A stretch of DNA of 64,000 bases, taken from assembly GCA_008921705.1 (NCBI GenBank), contig VFFE01007644.1:609971-673970 (forward strand). Reading direction: 5' to 3'. Both the position numbers and the translations under genes were made by a program. Numbering within the stretch: position 1 is the first letter of the stretch; every line of letters begins with the position of its first letter. This stretch comes from Burhinus oedicnemus. Lineage: Eukaryota; Chordata; Aves; Charadriiformes; Burhinidae. This document shows positions 49,601-63,779 of this stretch, piece after piece. The notes below the pieces were generated by a model. It was not told the origin of the DNA, searched no databases, and saw only the letters and a list, made by a program, of their open reading frames with translations.

Positions 49601-52600
49601 ACAAGATGACCTATCTCATGCTTCATTGCCATGTGATAGAGGCTAAGTTAGTTTTATGGCAGCTTCTGTAGTGGTGAGCAACTTCTTTGTTTACAAACAG
49701 TCACCTAACACCATCTGTCAGTCCATACTTTTCTTCAGTAGGGTTTCTTAGGGTGTTTTTTTTTATTGTCTGCATGGGTGACATCTGCCTTCTTTCTCTG
49801 CTGTTTTAGAAATTCCCTGATGTATAATCTACAGTTTACACTGAGAAAATGAGATGTCTTTGACCAGTATCATCTTGGCTGCAGTGAAACAGTTGAGGGC
49901 ACATGAGATAAAAGTTCCATGCCAAAGGAGGCAGAAATGAGAATTTGCTTGAAAAGCAAAGATGCTCAATCTAGTTACTAAAAACTCAAAAAAACCTTCA
50001 GTAATTCTCTATGGCAATTTAAGCAGCTGTATATGTGGTTGTTATAGGTTTCTGGAAATGACCTACAGATATTGAAAATCAGTATATAATAAAATGCTCT
50101 TATTGCATAAATCGTGAGAAATGTTTAATAAGGGATACTTAGAATATTGTGGTTTAAAGAAATGTTTTACAGTAGAACAGTACTTTGTGAAAGATGTTAA
50201 ACAAAAATGTTTGAGCATTCTAAAATACAAGCTTTGAATTTTTTCACCAAAAATTAGTAATGTGTCTGTCAACGTACAGTAATTTGCTAATAAGACTTAC
50301 TTCTATTCACAGGGTAATAGCTACTTTAAACAAGGGAACTTTGATGAAGCTATAAAATGCTACACTAAAGGGATGCATTCTGATCCATACAATCCAGTAT
50401 TGCCCACAAACAGAGCATCAGCTTTTTATAGAATGAAAAAGTAAGACTTGATTGTTAAATCCTTAATATTTTCTTCTTTCAAGTGCTACCTTCAGATTTT
50501 CTTGTCTGGTTTTGAGTCTTGATTATATTATTTATCATGCTGTAATACAGCCTGCGTTGCTACCTGCTTTGCAGTTTCAAAGTAAAGTAGAAGTTGCCAG
50601 GATAAGGAATCTAGTCTCTCATCTTTTTTCCTCTGCTTTCATGCTGGAAGTTTTCTGTCTTCCCCGTTACAGTGTAAGACTTAGAGAGAGAAAGTTCAGT
50701 GTTTAATTTGCCTTTCAGATTTAGTGAGCTCTATTTCTAGGGCTTTAATTTTTTTGGAGGGAAGAAAGGGTATAGGAGAGTCGGTTATTCTTTCTGTTGC
50801 GGTAGAGATTGTTGACCTCTGTTTTCCTTTCCTGTTTTAATGTGTTCTGAATTGGGAGATGTTTAAATACTTGGTCTGTGCCCCTTCTGAAGCATGTAAG
50901 ATTCCCACTTTAGAGAGAAACCGTAAGGCTTCAGAGTAAGCTAACTTGCTGAAGTTTTGGGTTTTGTTACCTAGATGTGTCCAAACTAACCCATTCATAT
51001 TTTTGATAGGTTTTCTGTTGCAGAATCTGACTGCAATCTAGCACTTGCTTTAGATAAAAATTACACAAAGGCTTATGCCAGAAGAGGGGCTGCTCGCTTT
51101 GCTTTGAAAAATCTTCAAGGTGCTAAAGAAGGTGGGTGTCTTTTAAATTCTTTCCTTAAAAAACATACAAACTGTTCATTTATTTGCTTGATTAAAGCTT
51201 GTGTGATTTGCTTATTTGGTGTAGGAATTTAATTTTCATTTTCTGTAAACAAAGAAATGAAATGCCATGTTGCATATTCTTCTGGCAAGGTAAAATTCAA
51301 GCAGCAAGTCTAACTGATTATTCTAGGTATTGGAAGTTCTAGAGTAATTCAGTTTTAAATGTCTTAGAATAATATGTTCTTTGTAGTATCTCGGGCTTTT
51401 TAGGTAACTACAAAAAAGTGTTATCTCAAAAGAACGCTCTTATTCTATACTCTGATTACTAGCCTGTAGTTCCTACCTGAAACATTGTTTTCTGATCTTC
51501 TGATAGATTATGAAAAAGTTTTAGAGCTGGATGCAAACAACTTTGAAGCAAAAAATGAACTGAAGAAAATCAATCAGGTAATGAGATTAATAGGCCCTAA
51601 CATAAATTTATACTCCCTGTTCAGTTTGTATCTGTATCAGCTTATAACAAGATCTGAATTCAACAAAATCTCATGTGGTTTTTCTGGCATCTGAAGTTCA
51701 CTGAGGTCAAAACCTGGAATTGAGTTTCTCCTGGATTAACTGGCGTGTATGCAAACATCCGTGTAATGTTGGATTAGCAGACTAAGACTGAATGTGTGCA
51801 CCGACATCTGTGGTGTTTTGTTGTGTTTTGTTTGGTTTTTTTGTTTGTTTGGTTTTTTTTTTAAATCTTCCCTCAGATGTTTTTTTCTGCTCCTGTGTTA
51901 GTGTTTTTTTCAGTCATGCTTAGTATTTTAATACAGGGTAGCACTACGTATGAAAGAACCTTTGTGTTCTCTTGGCTGTAGAGCTGAACTGCTAGCTTGC
52001 TTGTAGTCCCACTGATTGCTGTGGTCTGCCAAACCAGAAAGCAGGTTTAAGCCTAGCAGAACATAATACTCTACTGTAAGTCTGATTCCTTGCTTGACAG
52101 GAAGAGAATGTTGATTATGATGGCCTTAGTAAAGGTAAGCTCACCTGTCGTTACTGTGTGAGTATGCTTATACCTCTTCAACTGTAGTTTTGAAAGTGCT
52201 TGAAAAATTTATTTTCAAAATGAAGACCCGAAGTCACCAGTAATTGAAGAAATAAATGGTTTGTGAATTGGAATATGTATAGACAGGTTTCATGAGTCGC
52301 TTTACATTGTGCTTCAGCAATTACATACTTTTTATTTACCAAGTAATATTCTGAATTGCAGTCCCTCATAGAAATACATTTTCAAGAACAATTTAGAATG
52401 ATCTCTTCGATTTGCATTCAACTGACAACACAGGCACTTCTGTTAAAATGCTTGGCAGAGCAGAGGGGAAATACTTACTGAGGAAAACAATTACATCTTT
52501 GCAGGCGCTGTCATCAAAAGAAAGTTCAGAACAGAAAGAGTTAGAAGATGTGGTCAGATCAGAATTAACAGATGAAGAGAAGCAGCGCATTGAAGACCAG

Positions 52601-55600
52601 CAGCTCAAGCAGAAGGCTATTACAGAAAAAGATCTGGTAAGTCACAGGTTCTGGTGGAACAGTGAAGAAAAATATTGTATTGTGCTATTAGCTATGCAAA
52701 CGTGTAAATTAAACCTGATACTGTCTTGAAATTCATAAATACAATGTCCTTGATATACCCTTAATTGTTAACCGTTTTGGGCTCTGTGGGAGGGGAGGGG
52801 GACTGAGTTCTGTTTGGATTCTTCTGGATGAATAATTATACAAGGTAGCTTTTACAGCCCAAACTGTATATGATAAATTTCAAATATGTGCTAAGACAAG
52901 TAGAAGTTGAACTATATTGCACAAAGATCCCATTTCTCCAGTATTATATCCCTCTTGACCCCTGCTTGTCCAGGTAGAGTTGTGGACTGTTTCTTGTGTT
53001 TTCCAACCTCTGATTACATGTGAAAAGTAGTTCTAAGAAGGACTTCAGGGAGTGTAGGGAACAATGACAAAAACATATTTCTGGATACATGGTCTTGTCT
53101 CAAACAGTTGGCTTATTGATTTCTCTCTCTCTCTCTCTCCCCACTGTTGCAATTAAGAAATAACATTATCAACTAAAACATAATTTTCTTTCTGTTCTGT
53201 TACCTAGCTTTTAAACTTCTGACATTTTATCAATATTCAGGTTTCCTGTGCTGGTTGTAAGTGGTAATTGGTAGGAAAAGAATGAAAGCATACATTAAGT
53301 AGGTAAAAGGAACAAAAGTTTGAAAAGGCCACAGAAAAGAAATTTCAGTCTAGTTGTAATTCTTCATTGATAGCAGAGTTGACGCACTGTGGGCCTGTTC
53401 CTGGCAACATGGATCCTGTCAAGTCTGAACTGTGGCCTTTGCTTTTTTGCCAGTGACTAGAGAGTAGCAGAGACGATAACACATGACTTTATATTAGTCC
53501 TGAGAAGCAAAAGATAATCTTAGTCTCTTGGAAACAAACAAAAAAAGTAATGTAATTTTGTGGTATGGAGCATTAATTAGAAAATAACAGCAACATTTGG
53601 GCCCAAGTAATGTTTGAGTTTCATGGATGTAGCAGGATAAACACAGATTTGTGCAGTGCAGAAAGTCGTGTTGAAAGGGGTATTGTAAAGGTTCAGCTTT
53701 GTTCAGTTTGTGTTTAAATTCAGGAAGTACAGGGTGGCTTATCCTGCACATCAAGAGTAAAGATAAATTACAAATTGTAGACTTGTAAGCCTGCACTTAA
53801 AGTATGCATGTAGAAAAAAATTTTTTATCCTTGAAGTACTAGAAAAAATTAAGTTATTTTTTGTGGTCTGCCTCCAAGCTTAGATATGAAGAAATATGCC
53901 ATAAATATCTGCCCTGATGTGGGTGTGATACATCTTTTTGATATTGTGACCCTGTCTACTAAAAAGAACAAGAAAATCTTATTGTACTAGATCTTTCTCA
54001 ATGCTTTTTTTTTTTCTAACCTGAATATTATAGGGTAATGGTTATTTCAAAGAAGGAAAGTATGAGAATGCAATAGAATGTTACACCCGTGGTATAGCAG
54101 CAGATGGCACCAATGCGCTTCTGCCAGCTAACAGAGCCATGGCCTATCTCAAGATTGAAAAGTAAGTAGGATGACACGTGCTATACTGTTTCTTTGTTGT
54201 GATCCAGTAGATTTTCACTCAAGTTAAGTTACTGTCACTCCTTCTAATTCTTTCTAGAATTCAGTATAGAATAAATTGTATTGAAGGCAGTAAGGGACAG
54301 AGAACAACTCAGTATCTGTGATGTTACAATGCCTTTCATAGGAAAGGAGTTCTGAGAGAATAAAATAGCATCAGTATGAAATTGTAGTTTCTCAGGTTTG
54401 ATTTTTCATTCTTTTATCTGTGTAAAATTCTGGATACTTACTTTTCTCAAAGGACCTGCCCAAAGCTTTGTGCCTTTTTTGATTATAAAACCCTGTCAGC
54501 TACTAAATGTTGCACTGTAAAAAGAAGTGGATTATAACTTCTGACTTCAAAGGGAATGAATAGGAGCTTTTTCTGGAAATTGTAATTTTTTAAAAATATT
54601 TTTCTTTAACTCCACTAAGAGAGACATGTATGTGTAGTTTATTTTTTAATTAAGCTTTTTTCATGTAATCCAGTAACAGTAGGAAATGCATGCTTTCTGG
54701 CAAATGGGAGAAATTGCATATGACCATTTTTGAAGTGTGAATCTTTTTTGACTCCCTGATAGTATGGCACTTTAAACCTTTTAAACTGATAGCATGAGAA
54801 GCAGAGAGCTGAGCATTATGTTGATCATCTGTTCTAACATGACGTGGCTGGGCATCTGTAGGAACAATACATTGATCTAAAATGATGAGATTATAAAATA
54901 GGTTGCACAGGTAGTATTTCTGATGCAGTATTTGTAATTTGGTACTGAAGCCATAGAGGACATCATAATGCAAATAATGTTCTCGGAGAATCCGAGGAAG
55001 TGATACGTTAATTGAATGACCAAGCAAGAAAATCAATTCTGTGTGATGAATCGGTGCATCATGGGTCTTTACATTTCAAAGAGGACTCAAATATAAAATG
55101 CAACAGAAGCTCATTGGTATCCTTATAAACCTCTAGAACTGATAAAAACTGCCAAAAAAACCAAAAAACAACTGTTTCCATAAATTCGATAAATTCATTC
55201 ATAGGAGAAAAGGAATGAAATGAAAATACTTAAATATGCACGTAGTGGAACCATGATCTAACATAACTAAATATAACTGGGATGAGGAAATTTGATCTTC
55301 CAAAGAAACAAATTACTTAATGCAAGGATATACTGACATCTTAGTCTGAAATAGTTAAGGACAAGTCACAGAAATTCAGATGTAGATGAATTTATTCTTA
55401 TATATGCTTGCTTCTCATTTCTTGTATTCTTTTTTCTTTGTTTGTAATGCTATTTCTGGTTTTCAGACATACAAAGCTATCATGCTGACTTTCATTTTAA
55501 GGCTATTTAATGTTTAAAGTGGACTTTGCTCTGACAGGCTTTAAGCATTTATTTTCACAGAGGAAGTGAATTTCTCTGTGATGATAAAAAGAGTCAGCAG

Positions 55601-58600
55601 TGTGTCATGAGATACCTAAAGGCTGAAATTTCAAGGTGCTGAGAAACCATATTTTAGATGTTTCCTTTTATTTTACATTTTAGCTCAGTGATGTGTATTT
55701 ATATGTATGTAGGTAATTAAGATCTGTCTTCATATTTTAATTGTTTTGAGTAGCTCTGTCTTTTCAGTTGAAACTGCCTCTTGAAACTGATAATTAATTT
55801 TGTACTACTCTTTTGCTGAGATATGAAGAGGCAGAAAATGACTGTACACAAGCTCTGCTCTTAGATGCCTCCTATTCTAAAGCCTTTGCCAGAAGAGGAG
55901 CTGCCAGAGTTGCTCTTGGAAAACTAAAAGAAGCTATGCAAGGTATGACTAAATTAGCCTAAGTGTGATAGGTATGAGATGAGTAGAAGTACATCCTGAT
56001 TTTTTTTGTATCTTCTAATAGCAATTAAATCAATTGCTGACTAATTGAGATTATCAATGCAGAAGTTAAGAAGGGTGCGGTTTTGTTGTGTTTCACTGAA
56101 TTTGTATAAAACCTTTTGTGTTGGTATCCACATAGTTCTAATTTCATACAAAACTGTCTTCAGACTATTGTTGCTTTTATGATGAGTTTGAAAAATGTGT
56201 TTAAAAACTAGATCATGATATAAGACTTAGGATGACTTAAATTATTTTAGAGCTGTGAAAGGAAGATAAAACGTTTAAAAATTTCCTAGTTACTTTGTAA
56301 CTTGAAATGTCTACAGTTTTCATATGTTGTTTCTCACTCAGATTTTGAAGCTGTTCTGAAGCTGGAACCTGGAAATAAACAAGCAATAAATGAACTCACT
56401 AAAATAAGGAACGTATGTATACTTGTACTTTTTTTGAAGCCTATAGTAATAGCATGTTTTCATTCTTTATTATGTAGTTTTTAACATATCTTATTTATTC
56501 CTTAAACTTTTGATCTTTTGGACAATGTACAATTTTTTCAGGAATTAGCTGAGAAAGAACAGTGGACTCATCAAGAATATCCTGCAGTATTGATAAAAGA
56601 AACGGAAATAAAAAATATAGTGAAACTGATTGATAATCCATTACACCTGAAATCAACAGTAAGTTGCTTTGTTTTGAGAGTTGCTTTCTATAATCATGGG
56701 AAAAGTAGAGCTTAAAGTTAAAATCCACTTCTTGCTTATTTATGTAGCCTAATTCCTGTGGAAAGCTCAAAATTTGCAGATTTACTCTTTTGATATTCTT
56801 CAAGAAAATAACTTAAGCATTTCCACGTGTTTGTAACAGTAGCGGTGGTGTAAGCATTCATCCTGCAGTACCACACTCGGGAAACATGGTGTATGCCTAT
56901 ATCTATAATATGAAATGGGGAGACAGCCCTATCCTGGGTCCATAGCTAACATTGCAGTTGAGACTGAAGCGGAGGCGGTTGAGTCTGTGTTTCACTGCAG
57001 ACTTGAGTCGGCTCTGGGTAAACTTCCCTTCTTTTCATCTGCTGTTTATAGTTTCTCTAGCAGCTGTAGTGTTAACAAGCCATGCTGCCTACCCATGTCA
57101 CATGCTGGTGTCACCTAGGGTGACTGCAAGAGCCTGGAGCCTGCGTTTTCATCTACATAAACTGTAGAATAGCTGGGTATTGGTTTTCCAGAAGCAGTGT
57201 TTTTGGACTATGAATTATTAGTGGTTATAGTCAGATTAATGAGTTAGATATGACAAAATACAATAATACAGAGAGTAATATTAGCTTTCTTCATGTATTA
57301 GGCTTCCCTTTTTAATACATTTAATCTTCGTACATTCAGCAGTGAGTTGTGTAAATACAAAGGGTGCTCATACATCGTATGGAGTAGTGTAGTGTTCTGC
57401 TCTTGATGCTTTCAAAATCTTTCTTTACCTCCATTAAATATATAATTCAGATGGATAGTTTTAGTAAAAAATGTGTGATTATTTTGATCCTTGAGGGGGG
57501 GAAGTATTACGCGCTCTCTGTAACAAGAAACAGTATTTTTAGAAACCTAAATGAATTGATTGTGAAGTAGCTGAAATACTATAGACAATTATATTAAGTT
57601 TTCAGTTTAGCTGCTAAATTAAGTGAAGATATTAGGCTGATTGTCTTTTCTTTGTTCTGTTGAGGTGGAACAAGTGTAGATGAAGCATCTGTGCTTTTAG
57701 TACTGCCCAAGGATTCTAGACAGAACTGTAATTTTGTTTCATATCCACCAGGCAGCCTCCCAGTCTCAGCATGATGATGTGATGGTGTATCGTCAAAGTG
57801 AACTGTGTATTGTCTGTCAATACACCAAGATGACAGGAGTTTTTTGGCATGATTTAAAGCAGTTTGCAAACTGCTGTGAAGACTTATGATGGGTTTGTGT
57901 TAGAGCTGGACAGAGAAATCTGCTGTTTCTAGAAGTCTAAATTGTTGAGTATGTTTAATAGTCTGTATTTGTGTCTGTACTTTTAGAGCAGTACACCCTA
58001 TGTTCATATTCAGGAAATGAAATTCCAAAGTAAAAGGTGATCAATTTCCACCACCACCCCTCCACCCCCCCAAATAGTGCTTCCTTGTAAGACCTGTCAA
58101 GGTGGTGCTAGGTGATGGTCAAAAATAGTGGTGATCATGCAGAGATTGAATAAGCTGAAGTATTTTAGTTGGTGTGTTCTCTAGTGGTGGAGTTAATTGT
58201 CTTGTGATGTATGGAACTTGGTCAGCCAGCAGGGCTGAGTTACAGGTATTTATCATCTCAGAATTTTAAGTTGAGGGTCAAGGTCTATGTTGCTGGATAT
58301 TTACTTAGCAAGCTTTTTAATTTAGCTAAACCAGGTCATTGGATGCAGTCCTGCTTTAGCAGGGGAGTTGAACTAGATGATCTCTAGAGGTCCCTTCCAA
58401 CTCTGAAAATTCCGTGATTTCGTGATTGGTCAAAATATATGGTAGTTCTTGCCCATTGAACTTTAGTAGGGGAGAAAAAATAAACTCTTTTTTTTTTATT
58501 ACTGGGAAAACAGAATGAAGATTCTGAAATCCTCTAGAGTAAGGATGACACTGGTTTATGAGGGTAAAGCAAGAAAATGATTATATAAGGCTTCCTATAG

Positions 58601-61600
58601 AATGTCATGAAGTTTCTTTATTGAAAGTATCTTCCATGTGCAGCAGCCCAGATGAAACTGGTTATCGTGATATTATCTAAAATGAAACACAGCTGTTTAT
58701 CTGGAGCCTGTATGTACACTGATGTTGAGGCTACACACATGACATGAGGTATGCATTCTGTTTAGAAGCCTTTGCGAAGAATAGCCATTGAAGAAATTGA
58801 TGATGACACACCAAATAGTGATTTGCCCGGCACTACTTCTTTAGTCAATAACTGGAGGAATTCGATGAGTGTTGAAACAACAGAGAATCTAGATCAGGAT
58901 GATCAGTTGACTACAATGGACATTCCAAAAGCAAAGCACCTAAAAATAGAAGAAATCAGTGATACTTCACCATTACAGTAAGTATAAAAATTCTGATCAT
59001 CTTTTTAAAAGGTAAATGTGGTTGAAATATAAATTCTCATCTTCAGATTTTGGAGAATTTGGATTAAAAATAAAATATTGAAAGAAAGTACTGTCCTTAC
59101 ACATTTACCTCTTTGATTGTGTAGTGGTTGAGGCAAGTATGATCTATTTAGTGTCAGGTGGAAAACTAGTCTTGTTCTTACATTTCAACTATAAGGAAAT
59201 TCATAATATTTTCCTGTATGCTGTACTCTCTTCCTTGTGCACTCCATCTTACCTAGCTGCGATTTTTATTTGTAATATTTTAGAGTAGAGTCTGAGCAGA
59301 GTTCAAACATTCTTTATGCACCAGTTGTGTGAGAGAGAAAAGGAGTAGATGAGAGTGTCCCCCCTCTTTCCTCTGCTGAGCAGGCAGCCACTAACTTCAG
59401 GTTTGCTCAAAGTGCCCAAGTTCCACTGTGTTAGCTAGGCAAACTCAAGTTTGGCTGGCTGAAACTAGACGGAAGTACAGAAGCTGCTGTCCTGACTTTA
59501 TCCCTGCTAAGAGTTGGAACTCTACTTGTTGTCTGCTTAGGAAAGCTCTGTATGCATCAACATCATCTCATTCTGTTAACAGTAAATACTTTTTATGGAA
59601 TTCTGTTTGAAGAATTTCTATGAGGAACACCCTCCCACACCCACCTTTTCCAGCTCAGTCAGATGTATTTACTGTGAAGTGTTGAAATAAAAAGTCTATG
59701 CCATAGCCGTCTTACAACTTGTGAAAAACAAATTGACATAACTGATAAATTATAGGACAAAAAATAGCTCAACTGTAATTGGTGTTTAAAACAGTTTGTT
59801 TCTTTGACATGGTTATTGTTTTGCATTGTGAAATTGCAGAAAATGTAATATTTTTTTGCAGCTGTGTATGGTAGAAATCTGTACCATAAAATGCAGTTAT
59901 TTCCAGAAACAAAGTAGAGAAAGGGTGAGCATGTTCTATGATTCTGTGGTATTTGTAAGTATTTGCAGGTGTGTTTTTTTAGAAAAGATTAATCAAGTAT
60001 AGAGCTTTGATAATCTGAAGGAGTTTTTTAGATACCTGCTTAAAATAAAATATTTTTAAAAATTTTGAGTAGTGTTTTAGATTTTTATTGAATTCAGAGA
60101 TCTCCACTTAGGTGTCAGTGTAGGATTTCCTTAAACGTTTTCTTGATTATACATTTCAAAATCTCTCTGCAGGCTTCCTGCTAGTCTGAACGGAAGTTCA
60201 TCAGTGTTGCATCCATCTTTCTCTGTTAACAAACAGAGAGAAAAAGAAATCAGAAAGTCATTTAGATCTGATTCTCCGGTCCCTACCATTCCTGCAAATT
60301 CTTTCCAGCTTGAGTCTGACTTCAGGAAGCTGAAAGACTGCCCAGAAAATATGTACTTGTACCTGAAGGTATGAAACATAGTATTGATTGACAGTGCTTG
60401 GACTCATTTCTTCAACTGACATTGAAGAAATAGCACAAACGTCGGTGGAAAGGGTAGCTATGTTTAGAGTGTCTTAACAGTGTACAATGCTCCCTTTCTT
60501 TACTTAGTATTATGTGAAGGCAATTAGTTTGATCCGCATTTGAGTATTTCTCCTCTTGTGCCTGACTTTTCACTTACCTCAGTTTGAGTACAGTCTCTGC
60601 ATAATCTGTCTTTTCTTTCAGACATAGGCCCTGATTCTGTAAAGACTTAAATACGTTAGTAACTATGTTAAATTCTAATTTTTCAAATGAATGCTTCTGG
60701 GGTAATTAGACATAGCAACGTTCTTATCTCTTTAAACTGAACAAATGCTTGAAACACATCTCTCTACTTAATGTGTACCTCTGCTTATATGTATTTCACA
60801 AAAAAATTGCTTAGAATCCTTTTAAAGGAAGTTAGCAATCATCACAAAAAAAACCCAAATTGAATGTTCAGCGTCAAATGGTGCAAGTGATTTGGGTTTT
60901 TTGTTTGCTTTCATGCACTTCAACATTGTCTAAGATATCCTTAAAAACTCATTTCTAATTCTCATGACTCAACTGTATTTGTTTTTTCCTAAAAATAACA
61001 CTTTTTTTAATTTTTCCAAAGCAAATAGAGCCTTCACTTTATCCAAAACTGTTCCAGAAGTCCTTAGATCCAGACTTGTTCAACCAGATACTGAAAATTC
61101 TGCACGATTTCTACATTGAGTAAGTTTAGCTCCTCCTTTGTTTTATGTTGCTTATTGCTATTCTGAGGTTTTACCTTTACCCTCCCTAGCCCAGCCCTTG
61201 GGCTTACAAAATTGTTTCCAGCATGCATCATTACATGAGCACGATGCCATAAATGGAATGGTTCAATTGTTCCTTCTTAAGAAATTAAACATATCTTGAA
61301 AAATCAGGTAGAAAGGAGGTAAAGAAATAAATAGCCTTTACGGTATGTTGTTGAATTCAGTTCTGCTAAATAGCATCGGAAACTGAATATTAGACTATGA
61401 AATAATTTTTGTTCATATTACTGTGTATGTTCTGTTATCACATATAACTGCACAATATTAGCTTTCCATGTTAACTTTCTAAAGCTAATAAATACGGAGG
61501 GTTTCATTTTTGTGCAATACATATTGTGATGCATTCTGACTTTTATTTTCAGTTACCTGCTAGCACTTTACAGTAGCCTGTAGTAAATGTGTATTGGACC

Positions 61601-63779
61601 TGGAAGTTCTGATAAGACAGGACCTGCCAATTCTATCCATGCTACCATTAGAATCTTAAAGTTCATTTTGCCTGTCAGAGGCCATGTGCTGCTTCTCTGA
61701 ATACTCCGCTTGAGAGCGCACACTCAGAATGTTTTTAGGGTGGTGTTTTATGGAGAAAAGCAAATGTAAATTAATGTTAGCTTTTCCCATGGTTTCTTTA
61801 AAAGTAAGTATCCATCATGTGGTGAAACATGACATCTTAAGAGATATGGTCCTACCTTTGGTGGTATGGCATGTAAAGGCTAGGAAGTTGAAATTGTCTG
61901 CAGTAAGGTAAAAGACATCTTCCGGAGGGAAACAGGACAAGTTATGAAAGAAAAATACTATTTGTTATTGCTATTTGTAACAAAGACAGTGGCTGTTTAC
62001 TGTTGACCACAAGAATGTAAAATGAACACAATCTAGGAATTTTCTGCATGGATAAAAATGAGGGCAACTGTAATGTGTTGCTTCTTGCTGAGCTTCCTAT
62101 GACCACAGGTGCTACTTCCCCTCACACACCCCAATACATATAAAAATGGAGAAGTTATGGCAAGGCATTAAATCATACAGTAGGTATTCTGTACATGAAC
62201 AGCAGTCAGTTTGCTTCAGTCTGGGTTGTTATATTTCTTCACTCTTGCTCTGTATCAGAATGATACTTGCGTAAAGATTTCTGGCTGTCAACTTTTTGCA
62301 TCGTGGGTGGAAGAATGAACAGGAAAGATGAGAAAGGCAGGAAATGTGAGAGAGAGAAGGGAGTTCCATTGGTCCTTTAATTTCTTGTTCTTGAATTCTT
62401 TAATATTGCTTGCAGCTACTGAATCTTTCTAATCAACAGTAGTTATTTTTATATTTCTAATAATCTTCTTCAGGAAAGAGGAGCCATCGCTCATCCTTGA
62501 AATCCTCCAGAGGCTATCTGAATTAAAAAGATTTGATATGGCAGTAATGTTTATGTCAGGCTCAGAGAAAAAAAGTAAGTAATTCAGTAGCATCTTTTTA
62601 AACATTTGTTGATACAGTAGAATCTAGCAAGTAAAATTTAGTGCTATTCTTGTTTTTTATTCTCGGTAATAATCAGTTAAGGTTGGTTAGTTGTCTAGCT
62701 TTTTGATTGTTTTAGAAATTAATATGAATGTCATGTAATTTTTCTTAGTCTTTTGATTCCTTATTAATAGTTAAGACTTGAAAACTATAGTTAAATCCTT
62801 TGTTTTTATCAGTAATACCACTGCATTTTAGTCTGGTAAAGTAAGCCTCACTAGCATTTCAGTTTGTATCTGGTAATGTTACAAATTTATGAATTTGTAT
62901 GAAATCTTGTATCTGACATGCAAGGTATCCAAGTTACACATTTTGCACGATTTACGACCATTTCTTGGCAATCCTGACTTTACTGTTGGCCAAAAGAATG
63001 CAGACATCTCTAAACCACTCAGTCTGTTTGTCTGTATCCTGTTCTTGAGGCATCACTTAGATTAGTTTGCAATTCAGGTTGACATTGGCTTGAGTTCATA
63101 GTTTATAAAAGTGTTTTTTGTCTCAAACATTTTCTTTATTTAGCACGCCAGACAGACTATGTAACAGTGAGACACAAGCAAAACGTTTCTCTGGGACCAA
63201 ATAATGTCAAATTTATTATCTACAGCTGAGTTTCACTAATAACCATTATACTTTCAAAATTTTGATATGTGAATCTCCTTAAAACAAAATGACTTGTTTG
63301 ACTTGCTGAAGTGCAAGTAAATTCCTTTTATGAATTGCATTCACGCCTTTATCCTGATGTAAGCTTTATCTGCCATCTGGCATTAACTTTTATCTTCTGC
63401 ATTTAATGGCATAGTGCCAAGATAGCAAACAAAATAAAATCTGTCTGTGTTGTCAGGATTATATACCTGTTTAAGGAAATGTTAGGTAGTTCGTGGGCAT
63501 CAAAACAAAGTGAGAGCTTGCCTTTCCTACTTTTTTTTTTTTTTGTCCTCTCAGTAGCTCTAAAAATTTAGTTGTATTTCAGCTATATAATCCAAACCTT
63601 ATTTTCACTGAGGAATGAATTGGACTAATTTACCTTAAGAGTGTGAATAGCAAAAATAACAGTTTATGTTGGAATTTTCTTTTACAGTTACACAGGTATT
63701 GTTCAATCATGTGAATCACATGGGATTGAAAGATACTTCTGTTGAAGAATTGGAGAGGAGATACGGCATTTGCTCTTAG
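46672..63779 (+). CDS. RPAP3: RPAP3, RNA polymerase II-associated protein 3 (R2TP co-chaperone), sixteen coding exons
   Basis: TPR adaptor of the R2TP complex (with PIH1D1, RUVBL1 and RUVBL2). It links HSP70/HSP90 to assembly of RNA polymerases, PIKK kinases and box C/D snoRNPs. Coding exons: 46672-46824, 47418-47558, 48045-48167, 50313-50440, 51010-51131, 51507-51577, 52505-52636, 54034-54161, 55821-55942, 56342-56412, 56542-56658, 58766-58977, 60173-60368, 61022-61119, 62474-62574, 63688-63779. They total 2007 nt with all phases matching, giving 668 residues (human about 665). Residues 1-51 open with the conserved [20 protein letters not shown] coiled region. Residues about 77-95 hold a lysine-rich stretch and [11 protein letters not shown] block 1 spans about 134-246 and TPR block 2 about 285-397, each with NRA and RRGAAR helices typical of carboxylate-clamp TPRs. 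A poorly conserved linker follows (about 398-545). The C-terminal RUVBL2-binding RPAP3_C domain spans about 548-668 ([29 protein letters not shown]). The start ATG at 46672 is 6 nt into its exon. No disabling change was seen. Confidence 0.96.
48188..49146 (+). mobile_element. CR1 LINE fragment, relatively young, in RPAP3 intron
   Basis: Sense CR1 fragment of about 960 bp. It still carries an uninterrupted 277-codon frame (48233-49066) for the reverse-transcriptase tail ([60 protein letters not shown]) and a good terminal ATGATTCTATGATT. It begins only about 20 bp past the donor of the RPAP3 exon ending at 48167. Confidence 0.95.
51811..51863 (+). repeat. T/G-rich low-complexity tract in RPAP3 intron
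   Basis: Runs of GTTTT and TTTG units, ending in a T10-like run. No coding content. Confidence 0.75.
52101..52134 (+). other. 34-nt exon-like element in RPAP3 intron (possible poison exon)
   Basis: The element is flanked by an acceptor (TGCTTGACAG) and a strong donor (AAAG then GTAAGC), inside the intron between coding exons ending at 51577 and starting at 52505. Those two exons already join in phase (INQ then ALSSKE, matching the family). Including the 34 nt would shift the frame and bring a stop within the next exon. It is therefore either a cryptic site pair or a regulated exon leading to nonsense-mediated decay. Confidence 0.35.
53121..53140 (+). repeat. (TC)n microsatellite in RPAP3 intron
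   Basis: About nine uninterrupted TC units. Confidence 0.9.
58340..58428 (+). mobile_element. CR1 LINE 3' end, about 90 bp
   Basis: Only the last part of a CR1 remains: GAACTAGATGATCTCTAGAG, then GTCCCTTCCAACTCTG and a degenerate terminal TTCCGTGATTTCGTGATT. Lies in the RPAP3 intron 56659-58765. Confidence 0.8.

Noticed and set aside
54879..54950. Box C/D snoRNA-like pattern (ATGATGA, then CTGATG and CTGAAG) in an RPAP3 intron
   Set aside because: The bases flanking the putative C and D boxes do not pair into a terminal stem, and short boxes like these occur often by chance.
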